This document shows, piece after piece, positions 18,306 to 28,176 of a stretch of DNA of 64,000 nucleotides (positions are counted from its first letter, which is position 1; each line of letters starts with the position of its first letter). Both the position numbers and the translations under genes were made by a program. Origin of the DNA: Phycisphaerae bacterium (lineage in GTDB: Bacteria > Planctomycetota > Phycisphaerae > UBA1845); assembly GCA_029260235.1 (NCBI GenBank), contig JAJDDP010000102.1, forward strand, positions 1 to 64,000. The letters are read 5' to 3'. The notes below the pieces were generated by a model, which was given only the letters and a program-made list of their open reading frames with translations, was not told where the DNA came from and did no database searches.

Positions 18306-21236
18306 ACGGGCACCGGAAGCGGGGTCGAGCTTGACCGCCTCAGCCGCACACCGCTGCGTATTCTCAATGTCGCCGAGCTTCTTGTAAGCAAAAGCTGCCC
18401 TGGCAAAATGGGCTGCCTCGGTCGGTTCCAGACGGCAGAGGATTTCATACTGTTCAGCCGCTGCGGCTGTTTCATCCATACGCATCAGAATTCCGGCCCG
18501 TTTTTCGTAGGTGCTGATTCTGTAGGGATCAATATTTAGCGACTCGGTGTACCAGAAGCGGGCTTCGCCGAGTCGACCGCTGGCTGCGTGAATATCAGCC
18601 AAGCTGGCGGGAACCTCAGCCGCCCGGTCGTCCAACCTGACCAACTCTGCAAGAAGCGGAAGTGCCTTCTCTCGCTCCCCGCGCTGCAGGTAGACTCCGC
18701 TAAGGCCCCGGTAGCTGTCCGGGTGCATCGGATTGGCTCGCCGGAATCGCTCCAGCCAGACCAGGGCATCCTCAAACCTATTTTGGCGCAGGGCGATTTC
18801 GCCCAGCAGTTGCGGCACGATCCAGCTATCCCGATCAACATCTGCCAGTTTCCTACAGGCGGGGATCAACTCATCCAGGATGGTTTGCCGCTCCGGCTTG
18901 GCGTGCGTGTCCGCCAGGATTGCCCCGAGTCCTTTGACCAGTACGCGTAGGGCATCGACTTGACCATCGTCGGTGGTCAAAGCCGTGCGGGCGGCGGCGA
19001 CTGCCCTCTCGATGTCACCATGGTCGAAGTGCGCCCGGGCGAACCGTCCCATGAGGCTCGCGCTGGTGGGGTCTGCTGCTAGGGCATGGGCGAGTTTCTT
19101 CGGTTCTTCCACCGGCGTCAGGTCGATAGGCCAACGCCGGGCCTCGGATCTTGCCCAGGCGCCAAAATCACGATCGAAATCGGACGTCTCGATTTTGAGC
19201 ACTTCCAAAAAGACCTCGGGCTGAGTTTTCTTCACGCGAAAAGCTTCCAGCATTTCTGGCAGCACATCGAAGCCATACTTCTGAACGATGTACTCGATCA
19301 TCCACTCGCTCTGGGCGTAAGCCAAAGCTCGATCCGTGGGCAGTTTGGGGCGAGAAAATCCCCAGTCGACTGTGTCCAAAGTAAATAGCCTGTCTCGGCG
19401 GATCGCACCTGCCAGCAATTCGCACCATGAGAAACTCCGCGGCGAGTCCTCGCCGTAGGTAGCCAACCCTTCGGTAAACCAGTGGGCGATGCGGTTCTCG
19501 GTCAATGCCAAGGTGACAGTGTGGATGAATTCGTGCCGAAGCACTCCTGCAATGTTGAACGGACCTCGAGTTTGCGGACTGCTGCGCGGAGAATCCAGGG
19601 CGATAACCCAGCCTGTGCAAACGCCTACCGTATCCAGCCACGGCTTGCCAGTGATCCGCACGCCAAAATCGCGGTGCGTCGCAAAAATCTCCAACGTGGT
19701 TTTCTGAGACAGCTCGGTGTCGTAGTCGATGCACACATCCTCGTACAATTCGTCCGCGAAGGAGGCTACCTGCTTGGCGGCTGCCCAGTCCACCTCGGGG
19801 TTGAAGCGGATGATGAAGTGTTCCGTCTCAATCTGAGCAAACTCGCTCATTTTCTCAAGCAGGTCGAGCGAGTTGAAGGTACGTTCATTGTACTCGTCGA
19901 GATTCCAAGCTGCTTCCAGGGCTTGGCGCGCTTTCTGTTCATCCCCCCACTGCATATACATGAGGCCCAACTCAGCCCGGGCGTTGGCATCGGTTGGTTC
20001 GTTTTCAATCGCCTGCTGAAAGGCCTGCGCTGATTCGGCATATTGTCGCAGCGTAGCCAATGCATTGCCCATCACCGCATAGATCACTGCACATCGCGGG
20101 TTGATGGTCAATGCTCGCTGTTCATACTTGGTCACCTGGGCCATGTCGTAGTTGCAACGGTGCGCCGCAGCCATCACAGCCAGCGCATCAATGTCATTGG
20201 GGTTGATGTCCAATGCGTCCTGGCATGCTTCTATGGCTCGATCGTACTTGCGTTCCAGGATTTTTGAGCGCGCGAGCAATGTATGGGCAGCAGTCAGCCG
20301 AGGATTGATAGCCAGGGCTAGGTCAACCTGTTTCTCGACCTGTTCAAATTGCCAGCCCTGTATAGCTAACAGACCCAAGCCGACGTGCGCCTCAGCTAGA
20401 TTCCGGTTGATGCGCAATGCGCCACGGTAGTCTTGAGTCGCCTCCTCCACATTGAACTTCTGGCGGAGCAAGTCAGCCGCTGCGATTCGTGCAGGCGAGC
20501 AATTGCGATCCACACGTTCGTAGGCAACTTGGAGCATTTCGTTGAGCACATGGGCTGTTCTGCCCTTCAAACTGCCGTGCTCAGTCAGCACCGAGTAGCG
20601 ATAGAATCCGACAGCTGCCGCGGTGATGTCCTCAGCATCAGTGGGCATGCGGCGAGCCAGCAACCTGTCGAAGAAGGCGTAGGCGGCGATGGCCTCATCG
20701 CGGCGCCCCACCACTTCAAGAAGCTGGCCCAATTTTGTTCGGGCTTGAAAGTTGTTGAGATCCAACTCCACGGCTTTAGCCAAGCTCTCGAGCGCCTGCC
20801 CGTGTTGGCCAACCCTGGTCAAACATTCAGCCCGCATGAGCTGCCACCGCGAAGATTCCAGGCCGGTCGATTTGATTTTGGACAAGCGGTCAAGGGCATC
20901 CTCATATCGGCCCACGGACAGATCACAACGGACCAAACCCATGACTGCCTCAAACGTGTTTTGCTCCTCAGCCGCCAACGCCCGAAATTGTGCCGCGGAC
21001 TGCTCGTACTCCCCCACCACCCAAAGTTCGTGGGCTGAGGTTAGGGTGGGCACTGGCTGACTTGCCGCCGGTTGAGTTGTTGCCGCTTGGGTCGCAGCCG
21101 GCTGGTACGAAGTCGGACCTACACCTTTGGCTTCTTCATCAGGGAATGCTGCACTGAGGCTTGACGCGCCGAACAAGAGGGTCACGAGCATGGCTGAAGC
21201 CAAATGCAACCTCTGTTGGAATGACCATCGAAGCAT
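18279..21236 (-). CDS. large exported TPR protein with an embedded peptidase-MA-like zinc protease domain
   Basis: About 985 residues. A signal peptide (LASAMLVTLLFGASSLSAA) and a Gln/Thr/Pro/Ala-rich linker are followed by many TPR units. In the middle lies a gluzincin-type domain with HEFIHTVTLAL (HExxH) and a downstream Glu in HWFTEGLATYGED, the pattern of the peptidase MA family. More TPR units follow to the end. It is probably periplasmic or surface-located. ATG 21236 follows GGCGGAATC. It converges on the O-antigen-ligase-like gene and overlaps it by 27 bases. Confidence 0.85.
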   Translation of the reverse strand: MLRWSFQQRLHLASAMLVTLLFGASSLSAAFPDEEAKGVGPTSYQPAATQAATTQPAASQPVPTLTSAHELWVVGEYEQSAAQFRALAAEEQNTFEAVMGLVRCDLSVGRYEDALDRLSKIKSTGLESSRWQLMRAECLTRVGQHGQALESLAKAVELDLNNFQARTKLGQLLEVVGRRDEAIAAYAFFDRLLARRMPTDAEDITAAAVGFYRYSVLTEHGSLKGRTAHVLNEMLQVAYERVDRNCSPARIAAADLLRQKFNVEEATQDYRGALRINRNLAEAHVGLGLLAIQGWQFEQVEKQVDLALAINPRLTAAHTLLARSKILERKYDRAIEACQDALDINPNDIDALAVMAAAHRCNYDMAQVTKYEQRALTINPRCAVIYAVMGNALATLRQYAESAQAFQQAIENEPTDANARAELGLMYMQWGDEQKARQALEAAWNLDEYNERTFNSLDLLEKMSEFAQIETEHFIIRFNPEVDWAAAKQVASFADELYEDVCIDYDTELSQKTTLEIFATHRDFGVRITGKPWLDTVGVCTGWVIALDSPRSSPQTRGPFNIAGVLRHEFIHTVTLALTENRIAHWFTEGLATYGEDSPRSFSWCELLAGAIRRDRLFTLDTVDWGFSRPKLPTDRALAYAQSEWMIEYIVQKYGFDVLPEMLEAFRVKKTQPEVFLEVLKIETSDFDRDFGAWARSEARRWPIDLTPVEEPKKLAHALAADPTSASLMGRFARAHFDHGDIERAVAAARTALTTDDGQVDALRVLVKGLGAILADTHAKPERQTILDELIPACRKLADVDRDSWIVPQLLGEIALRQNRFEDALVWLERFRRANPMHPDSYRGLSGVYLQRGEREKALPLLAELVRLDDRAAEVPASLADIHAASGRLGEARFWYTESLNIDPYRISTYEKRAGILMRMDETAAAAEQYEILCRLEPTEAAHFARAAFAYKKLGDIENTQRCAAEAVKLDPASGARSLLQPNGG

Positions 21237-21852
21237 GATTCCGCCCAGCATTGAAGACTCAACTACCCTGGTTTATCCAATCGCCAGCGAGCCAGCGATG
21301 CAGCCATCCCGCACCCTGGGATTCTAGATACTCAGTTATCGGCTATCAACCGACGCTGCATGCGGCGCAGACTATCGGCAAACTTTAGAATAAAAAATAC
21401 ATCCCATCACATGTCCACCGATAAGAGCAACCCTCTGCGGCTCCGTGGCCAGTTGGTGCAAACGACGCCGAAACTTCGGTCATCTTTGCCTTGCGAAAGA
21501 GGCCAAACGTATTGGATGTTTGCCGTGAACACGCGACCCGTGGGGTGTCGCGGCCTTGGGGGGCGATGAGAAGCGACGTCTCGACCGTTGGGGATTTGCA
21601 AGCGTCCAAACCATTTGCCGGCAACCTGATTGAATTGGCCTGACCACATCAGGGCCATTGGGAAAGCCAGCTCAGCGCAAGTCCACTCTGTGCATCGAGC
21701 GTCCATCAAGAGTCAACCGTGATCAACGATTCGTCATTGATCGCATGGGCTGAATCTGCGCCCCGACTCATGTATGGTCGTCCTTCGCGCTGACAGCTTC
21801 GGTCGAGAGCACGTCGCACTCATCCCAGATGTGATAATCAAAGGAGCAGTTC
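21237..21852. other. intergenic region without a recognisable gene
   Basis: This stretch separates two divergently transcribed exported-protease genes and should hold both promoters. Short overlapping frames of 70-100 codons occur on both strands between 21360 and 21710, but none has a ribosome binding site, a signal or a familiar motif. Confidence 0.5.
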
Positions 21853-23118
21853 ATGGCTAGCGCAAGGATTGTGCGTGCTTGGACGGGGACGGTGTGCGCG
21901 CTCGTCGGACTAGTCTCGATGGGTGGTTGCGGGAGTGCTCCTGACGGGGGCGGGACAGCCACGCTGACCTCATCGACCACGTCAGATAGCCTGGTAGCAA
22001 CCGCACCTGCCGGTGCGAACGGCTCGTTCGCCAAGGCACTTGCTTGGCCGATCGTTCCTGGAACGTCAACCTCAGTGAGCGGGCAACTGGTCAGCTCTGG
22101 CGAGGTGGACATCTATGACTTAGGGTCTGTCTACGCCGGTGATCGGCTTGAAGTCGAAGTGATTGGTGGTGGCGCCCTCGATGCGGCCGTGGCGGTGCTC
22201 GATGCCGACCAGAATGCCATCATTACCAACGACGACCGCAGCTACTATAGCGGGTTGGTCGACCCGTTGGCTGAGGCCATCATCAGCAATCCAACCGATC
22301 ATTGCTACATAGCAGTCTCGGTCAGCCCCAGCAAATCAGCTGGCGGCTCATACACGTTGCGGGTGCTGCTCAACGAGAATGAACTGATCGACCCATCCGA
22401 GGAACAACACTACTACCTCAATTTCGACGGAGCGCAAGATGTCCAAATCGGGTCAAGAGCCCCCGTTGACATCCCCGTATTCGATGCGGCAGATATCAGT
22501 TCGAGATTCGCCGGCAGCAGTGAGGAGATCATCGACTTAACGGTCGAGATGGTTCGGGAAGATTATGCTGGCCTGAACGTGATCTTCCATTCTTCGAGGG
22601 ACGGCCCGCCTCCGGATGGACCTTACTCGACCATCCACTTTGGCTCCTATGACCCGGGCCTGTTGGGCGTGGCAGAGAACGTGGATGAATACAACGACCG
22701 CGCCGAGCAGCCCGCCATTATTTTCGTGGACACCTTTGCAGCCTTCAACGTGCTGAATCCTTCTATGGTAGAAATTGCCCAGGCCCTGGCAAACGTGACC
22801 AGCCATGAGGCTGGGCACTTGCTCGGGCTTTACCATACGCGGGATGCACGCGGCGTCATGGACATCACCGCCAGCCTGCGGCAGATGTTGGCTGACCAGA
22901 CGTTCAATCGATCATTCCTCCATGAAGAGGTGTTCCCAGTCGGCTACCAGAATGGCCTCATGACCTTGGTCAATAATGTCGGCGGCGATGTGATCATTGC
23001 CAAGGCCGTGGCTGCCGAACGCCAACTGCAGCGCTCAAGCTGGTACGATGAGGAAACCAGCCCCCCTGCCCGGGCAAGCTTCACCTTCGGCAATTGCCCC
23101 CGGTGTGCTCATCATTGA
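21853..23118 (+). CDS. metzincin-like lipoprotein protease with PPC-type N-terminal domain
   Basis: The signal peptide ends in a lipobox SMGGC. A beta-sandwich resembling the pre-peptidase C-terminal (PPC) domain covers about residues 70-170 (SGEVDIYDLGSVYAGDRLEVEV through GGSYTLRVLL). The catalytic domain has HEAGHLLGLYHT, the HExxHxxGxxH zinc motif, near residue 318 and a candidate Met-turn in RGVMDIT. It is probably an outer-membrane-anchored zinc protease. GGAG lies 7 bases before the ATG. It is the second metzincin in the window but is not closely related to the first outside the zinc motif. Confidence 0.85.
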   Translation: MASARIVRAWTGTVCALVGLVSMGGCGSAPDGGGTATLTSSTTSDSLVATAPAGANGSFAKALAWPIVPGTSTSVSGQLVSSGEVDIYDLGSVYAGDRLEVEVIGGGALDAAVAVLDADQNAIITNDDRSYYSGLVDPLAEAIISNPTDHCYIAVSVSPSKSAGGSYTLRVLLNENELIDPSEEQHYYLNFDGAQDVQIGSRAPVDIPVFDAADISSRFAGSSEEIIDLTVEMVREDYAGLNVIFHSSRDGPPPDGPYSTIHFGSYDPGLLGVAENVDEYNDRAEQPAIIFVDTFAAFNVLNPSMVEIAQALANVTSHEAGHLLGLYHTRDARGVMDITASLRQMLADQTFNRSFLHEEVFPVGYQNGLMTLVNNVGGDVIIAKAVAAERQLQRSSWYDEETSPPARASFTFGNCPRCAHH

Positions 23119-23170
23119 AGGCAGGCCTAATTCGGAATCACTGATGTTCGCACTGCGTTGGCCGCACTGA

Positions 23171-23800
23171 TTATTTCGCCCAAAGACCACCGGTTCGCTC
23201 CAGCCAATCGGCAACCTCGTCCGCTACCCGGGCGATGTTGTTATCCGAGACATCCACTTCGCGCACCGGCAGCTTCGATTCCTTGATGATCGCACGGAAG
23301 GCTTCTTGCTCTTCGATGAATTCATCGAGGTCACGATACTGAGCCGGATTCCCGGATATTTTCAGACGCCGCTTGCGGGCGGCAGCGAACGATTGGGGTG
23401 TCCGCGTGCAGAGTACGACGTGAAAACCGAGCTTGAGCAACCGCTTCTCCAGCCAGCGAAAATCATAATCCCACCCGTTGGCCCGAATTTGGTGCAGCCG
23501 CGTCGAGATATGGAAACGATCCACAATCCATGAGTAGTACCGTTGCAGCTCGAACATGCGCACCCAGGTTTCGTAAGTCTCAAAGGCGAGATCTTCTTCG
23601 GAATAGGGATCAAAGTTGATCAACCCTCGTCCCCAGGGGAAATTGGTGAACCCACACCATTCAGCTGAAATGATGGGCGAGTGATAGCGATATTTTCGCG
23701 GCCCTACGATCTTAGGATGCTCGTTGAGAGCAAAGGCCAAGTCGGTCTTGAAGGTCAGCCGCGTACCCTCGAGAATTATTTTGGGACAGAGTTTCTTCAC
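23171..23800 (-). CDS. thymidylate-kinase-like P-loop protein with altered Walker A
   Basis: The order of segments follows nucleoside/nucleotide kinases: a glycine loop near the start, DRFHIST (compare the DRYxxS of dTMP kinases) in the middle, a lid-like RKRRLKISG region and a C-terminal helix after VSDNNIARVADEVADWL. The glycine loop reads EGTRLTFKTD, where the second invariant glycine of GxxxxGK[ST] is Phe. Whether it binds ATP is open. GTG 23800 lies nine bases after GAGG; another GTG is five codons upstream. It diverges from the next gene. Confidence 0.6.
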   Translation of the reverse strand: MKKLCPKIILEGTRLTFKTDLAFALNEHPKIVGPRKYRYHSPIISAEWCGFTNFPWGRGLINFDPYSEEDLAFETYETWVRMFELQRYYSWIVDRFHISTRLHQIRANGWDYDFRWLEKRLLKLGFHVVLCTRTPQSFAAARKRRLKISGNPAQYRDLDEFIEEQEAFRAIIKESKLPVREVDVSDNNIARVADEVADWLERTGGLWAK

Positions 23801-23952
23801 CGGAACGGGCCTCACTCGATGGAATGTCTCCCTACTTGATCACGCAGCCAAGTCTACCTCAGAGCTCTTCGCTGCGCCCAGGGGTCCATCAGTTGTATTG
23901 ATCCTACGGCGCGGACAATCTACCATCCGGCCATACCCAAAGGAGGCTGCCC

Positions 23953-24543
23953 GTGCGGATACCGGCGTTGGAAAACCCGGCTGACTATGTCGGTTCGTTT
24001 CTTTATGATTTTGGCGACCGCGTCTCGGCTGGCTATACCGCTGAAGAAATCCGTTTTCTCCAAGAAAGCGAAAGCTTCAAGACTGGGACGCCTTACCAGA
24101 TCTATCGGGTGGATGAATCGGGCCGCATGGAAATTCGGGGGGTCGCGCCGGACACCTTATTCACTCCCGATGGCTTAATCTTCTACTACCTAGAAGCTGG
24201 ACCAGCTCGATCTGATTTCTCGTATCTGACAAAAAGCGCCCAAGGGAAGCCGCTGACAATTCCAGTTGAGCTAAGCCTAGCCAGGATTGCACACTCTGAG
24301 CTTGCCGAGGCCTTGGTGCTGGCCTATCCGCATCATGCCACCCAAGCTGCATCAAGTTGGCTCTTGCAGGTCAAATTCTACGCTGGCAATGAATCGACGG
24401 CGGGCGGCTCAAACGCAATTTCGGATTTCTTCGAGGCTAGCCCCGACATCCACGAGCGACTTGCCTTGCCCGTCAGTAAGCGTTTCCTATCGCGCACAGC
24501 CAAAGAAGTGCTAGCAGCGGTGGCATTGTCAGTCCAGAGATAG
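23953..24543 (+). CDS. conserved-looking hypothetical protein
   Basis: A soluble 196-residue protein with a GTG start six bases after a perfect GGAGG. It begins RIPALENPADYVGSFLYDFGDRVSAGYTAEEI and has no signal peptide or membrane segment. The middle has alternating strands and turns and the C-terminus is helical. I do not recognise a family. It converges on the PocR/PP2C gene with only 24 bases between the stops, and is divergent from the kinase-like gene. Confidence 0.65.
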   Translation: MRIPALENPADYVGSFLYDFGDRVSAGYTAEEIRFLQESESFKTGTPYQIYRVDESGRMEIRGVAPDTLFTPDGLIFYYLEAGPARSDFSYLTKSAQGKPLTIPVELSLARIAHSELAEALVLAYPHHATQAASSWLLQVKFYAGNESTAGGSNAISDFFEASPDIHERLALPVSKRFLSRTAKEVLAAVALSVQR

Positions 24544-24567
24544 CCCAATCGACGAACGACAACCGAC

Positions 24568-26355
24568 TCATCCGCCAACCCTGGCAGCCACGATGGTCAA
24601 GTCATCGGCCTGAGGGGACAAACCTGCAAATCGGCGTACGTCCCAGAGAATCTGGTTGGCCAACGTATCCACCTTTTCGCCCTTGTACTTGGCGAGGGCT
24701 TGGCGCAACCGCTTGCGGCCAAACTGCTCGCCCTGAAAATTTGTCGCTTCGGTGACACCATCTGTCACAAACACGAGGACGTCGCCTGGCTCAAGGTCGA
24801 TGACTTCCCGCTCATAGGTCTCGTTGGGAGAAACGCCGATGATCAACCCACCAGTCTCGAGCCTGGTGAATTCATCTCTGCGAAGCAGCAGTGGCGGTTC
24901 GTGGCCCGCATTGCAGTAGGTGAATTGGCCGCCGTCGGGGCTGAAGATTCCGTAGAACAACGTGGCGAATTCGTGGATCAGCGTGTCGCGGCAGAGATGA
25001 TGGTTGACGTGAGCCATTACCTCGTTGATCTCCAAAATGCTGCGGGCATGTCCCCGCAAGGCAGATCGCACCGAGGCCATCATCAATGCGGCGGGCACGC
25101 CTTTGCCAACAACATCCGCAACGCAAAGCCCCAGATTGCCCCAAGGCAAGGGCAGGTAGTCATAGAAATCGCCGCCTACTTCCAGCATGGGTGCATATAC
25201 ACCCGCCAGCTCGATATTCTTGTGAACCGGGGCTTTCTCGGGAATCATGCGGCGTTGAATCTCACCGGCATATTGCAATTGCCGACGGTGTTTCCGCGAT
25301 TCAGAACGCTGCGAATTTAGCCGCGCAGTGACCACGGCTGCTCCCGCCTGAGAACCAATGGCTTGGAGCAGCGACTCTTCAAACAAACTAAAGCGATGAG
25401 GCTCGCCCGTATAGACCCGAATGACACCGACCCGTTCGCCTCGGAAGGTCATGGCCACGCAAAGACCGCTGACAATCCCCTCGCACTTGGATTCTTCTGG
25501 ATACCGAATCCTCGGGTCCGTGCGGGCATCGGCGATGTAGACGATTTGGCCATCCAATGCCGCATCGTCAATCGGGTTCTGCCCTCGAAGTACGATCCCC
25601 TTGTTTATGTACGCCTTGGACAGATTGTGCCCAGCCAGCATGATCAGTTCGCCGGTCTCGTTGTTGAGCAGGCGAATGGCACAGGCTTTGACCCGCATGA
25701 CTTCTGCCACGATCCGGGCAGTGGTCTCCAGAATTTCGGTGAGGTCGTCGCTACCTGCCAGAATGCCGGCGATGTCATACACTGCCGTCAATTCCCCGAT
25801 GCGCTCCCGCTGGGCGAGGTCCTGGCGGCACAAGAGCGCGATCGTCTCAGCCAGCATTGCCGCACAACGAATGGTCGTTTCACGCTGCTCGACCGTCCAA
25901 GGAGGGAGATCATCGATCAGGCTCTTGAGTTCCTTTTCATCCAAACCATGCTGATCGACCAATCCCCTCGCTTGTTTGTTGGTAAGCGTTCGAGTAGGCC
26001 GGTCGCCAACAACGATGGAGCCGATCTGCCGATCATCAATTTCAATCGGGACGGTTATCAGATCGACGCCGGCATGGCAGGTTGCTGAAGTCGCGGCAAC
26101 TCCCTTTGGCTGCTTAGTCGCTGCGGCCGCCTGCAACTCAATGCTGTGGATGCAATCGCGACTGCCGGTCGTAGTTTGGCTCAAGAGGCGGCACAATGGA
26201 CTGGTGCAGCTGGGCTGGGTGATCAAGACGCCATCCGCATCGCAGATGCTCATCGAAACCTGCCCCATAGCTGCGAAGCCATCCTGCAATCGTTGGAGGA
26301 TGGCTAAATCCACCGAGTTGGCGAGGCGAAGACTGGCTGATGCTTCCTGGCTCAT
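24568..26355 (-). CDS. PocR-GAF-PP2C (RsbU-type) signalling phosphatase
   Basis: Three domains over 595 residues. A PocR sensory domain (about 10-165) has clustered cysteines in SPLCRLL, SRDCIHS and TCHAGVDLI. A GAF domain (about 205-345) follows. A SpoIIE/RsbU PP2C phosphatase (about 375-590) has the metal-site segments LEVGGDFYDY, VADVVGKGVPAALMMA, FVTDGVTEA and PQADDLTIVA. Such proteins dephosphorylate an anti-sigma-antagonist or similar partner in response to a ligand. No partner switch genes lie nearby. It is soluble, with no membrane helices. Confidence 0.92.
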   Translation of the reverse strand: MSQEASASLRLANSVDLAILQRLQDGFAAMGQVSMSICDADGVLITQPSCTSPLCRLLSQTTTGSRDCIHSIELQAAAATKQPKGVAATSATCHAGVDLITVPIEIDDRQIGSIVVGDRPTRTLTNKQARGLVDQHGLDEKELKSLIDDLPPWTVEQRETTIRCAAMLAETIALLCRQDLAQRERIGELTAVYDIAGILAGSDDLTEILETTARIVAEVMRVKACAIRLLNNETGELIMLAGHNLSKAYINKGIVLRGQNPIDDAALDGQIVYIADARTDPRIRYPEESKCEGIVSGLCVAMTFRGERVGVIRVYTGEPHRFSLFEESLLQAIGSQAGAAVVTARLNSQRSESRKHRRQLQYAGEIQRRMIPEKAPVHKNIELAGVYAPMLEVGGDFYDYLPLPWGNLGLCVADVVGKGVPAALMMASVRSALRGHARSILEINEVMAHVNHHLCRDTLIHEFATLFYGIFSPDGGQFTYCNAGHEPPLLLRRDEFTRLETGGLIIGVSPNETYEREVIDLEPGDVLVFVTDGVTEATNFQGEQFGRKRLRQALAKYKGEKVDTLANQILWDVRRFAGLSPQADDLTIVAARVGG

Positions 26356-27135
26356 GTCGTCGAATCAATCCCTGCCCGTCCAATCATGAGGATTTCCCAC
26401 TCAGTGCCCGGCGAGCAAAAGCACCTTCACCCCAACCAGTGCAAAATTCAAGGGCCCGCGGGCGGAAATCAGATTTCCTGCGGGCAGGCGGAGCCAACCG
26501 GTGACGAGAAACAGCTGAGGCCAGGAAGGCACGAAGACGCCATGAATAGTGAACTGCCCCGTGAGAACAAACTCAGGCCGCCAGCCATACGCAGTGAATA
26601 CGTGGCGCGTAGCTGGGAAAAAGCTCGGGGTGATCATGCGCGCCCTGTTCGGCATGGGCAAACCGAGAACGCTACAGACGGGGGGCGGGGGTGCTTTTGC
26701 GCAGATTTGGACTGGAATCGCGACCGTACTTGGCTTATTGCGCCCGTTTGTCGACCAACTGGCGCATCGAACTCGTTTGGTCAGATTTGCGGCTTAGAAA
26801 ATCGGCGAGTGCCATGGCTGCATCATTCTGCATCATGATCTCGCCACAAGGCAAAAAACGGATTCTTCAACGGGCTGCTAAACACCTCGAAGATGCGCGG
26901 CTTTTGGGGAGCAGTGGCGTTGTTCCTCGCAGGTGAACCTAGCCGCACCGGAGCTTCGGACACCTACTACATCCTCTTCAACTGATGCGGAGGGCAGTGC
27001 TACCAGAACCATGACTGCCGACATGGAATCAGTGGTCAATGGCATCAAAGAAAACCTGGCAGATTCAAGTCAACAACACTATTCTGATGGACAGTGTACG
27101 CAGCGGTTTGGCTTCAAGGAAAGGACATCATCCTT
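26356..27135. other. 780-base region without a recognisable gene
   Basis: Frames of up to 86 codons exist on both strands (for example 26401-26661 minus and 26691-26936 plus), but none has a good start site or a familiar motif. The 26401-26661 frame ends in a hydrophobic stretch but has no family match that I can see. The region may contain regulatory sequence or decayed genes. Confidence 0.4.
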
Positions 27136-28134
27136 ATGGAATATAGACGCCTCGGAAAATCGGGTTTGAGCCTGTCAGCCCTCTCTCTCGGCTCTTGGGT
27201 CACGTTCGGCGATCAAGCCGGAGAAGATGTCGCCCATGCATCCATGACAACGGCGTTTGAAGCCGGTGTTAATTTCTTTGACTGTGCCGAGGCATACGCC
27301 CAAGGCAAAGCAGAGACGATGCTGGGTAACGTCGTCCACAAGGCCGGTTGGAAACGCTCGGACCTGGTGATTTCGACAAAAATCTTCTGGGGAGGCCCGG
27401 GACCAAACGATGTAGGCCTATCGCGAAAGCACATTATCGAGGGCACGGATGCGTCGCTGCTCCGATTGCAGATGGGCTATGTAGATCTACTCTTCTGCCA
27501 TCGTCCAGACCTCCATGTGCCCATCGAAGAAACAGTGCGGGCGATGAGCCGCGTCGTCAACCAAGGCAAAGCACTCTATTGGGGCACCAGCGAATGGAGC
27601 GCCGAGCAGATTCGCCAAGCCTACGAGATTGCCCGCCAAGAACACCTGGTTCCGCCGACCATGGAGCAACCCGAGTACAACATGTTTCATCGAGAGCGAG
27701 TGGAGAAGGAGTACACCCGACTCTACGAAGAAATCGGAATGGGCACCACGATCTGGAGCCCCCTAGCCAGCGGAATGCTGACCGGCAAGTACAATGACGG
27801 CGTGCCCAAAGGCAGCCGCCTAGCGCTACAGGATTATGAATGGCTGAGGGAACGAGTCTTGGGCGAGGAGGGTCAGCGCAAGATCGATAAGGTCAGGCGA
27901 CTAGCTCCCATCGCCAAGGAACTCGATTGCACGCTAGCCCAACTCGCCCTGGCATGGTGCTTGAAGAACCCAAACGTAAGCACGGTAATCACCGGTGCAT
28001 CCAAGCCTGAACAGGTAGGCGAAAACATGAAGGCGCTGGGTGTGGTGAGCAAATTGGTGCCCGAGATCATGGAGCAGATTGAGGCTGTGCTGGAGAATAA
28101 GCCCAGTCCGGAGCCTGACTGGCGCAATCTGTGA
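27136..28134 (+). CDS. aldo/keto reductase, potassium-channel beta-subunit-like
   Basis: A 332-residue TIM-barrel oxidoreductase beginning MEYRRLGKSGLSLSALSLGS. The catalytic tetrad is visible as Asp and Tyr in DCAEAYAQG, Lys in STKIFW and His in LFCHRPD. The C-terminal NADPH-binding segment AWCLKNPNVSTVITGASKPEQV is typical. The sequence is closest in feel to the Kv-beta/YghZ group, cytoplasmic NADPH-dependent carbonyl reductases; the substrate is unknown. The ATG at 27136 is favoured over an upstream start that would add 14 residues. Confidence 0.92.
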   Translation: MEYRRLGKSGLSLSALSLGSWVTFGDQAGEDVAHASMTTAFEAGVNFFDCAEAYAQGKAETMLGNVVHKAGWKRSDLVISTKIFWGGPGPNDVGLSRKHIIEGTDASLLRLQMGYVDLLFCHRPDLHVPIEETVRAMSRVVNQGKALYWGTSEWSAEQIRQAYEIARQEHLVPPTMEQPEYNMFHRERVEKEYTRLYEEIGMGTTIWSPLASGMLTGKYNDGVPKGSRLALQDYEWLRERVLGEEGQRKIDKVRRLAPIAKELDCTLAQLALAWCLKNPNVSTVITGASKPEQVGENMKALGVVSKLVPEIMEQIEAVLENKPSPEPDWRNL

Positions 28135-28176
28135 TTGAGGCATGCCTCGCTAGTACCGCAAGATGGAGACGCACCA

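Noticed and set aside
21385-21709. Overlapping 80-100 codon frames in a gene-free region
   Set aside because: No ribosome site, no hydrophobic or domain pattern, and several frames overlap with equal merit.
26401-26661. An 86-codon minus-strand frame with a hydrophobic end
   Set aside because: No start site and no recognisable family; left as unexplained sequence.
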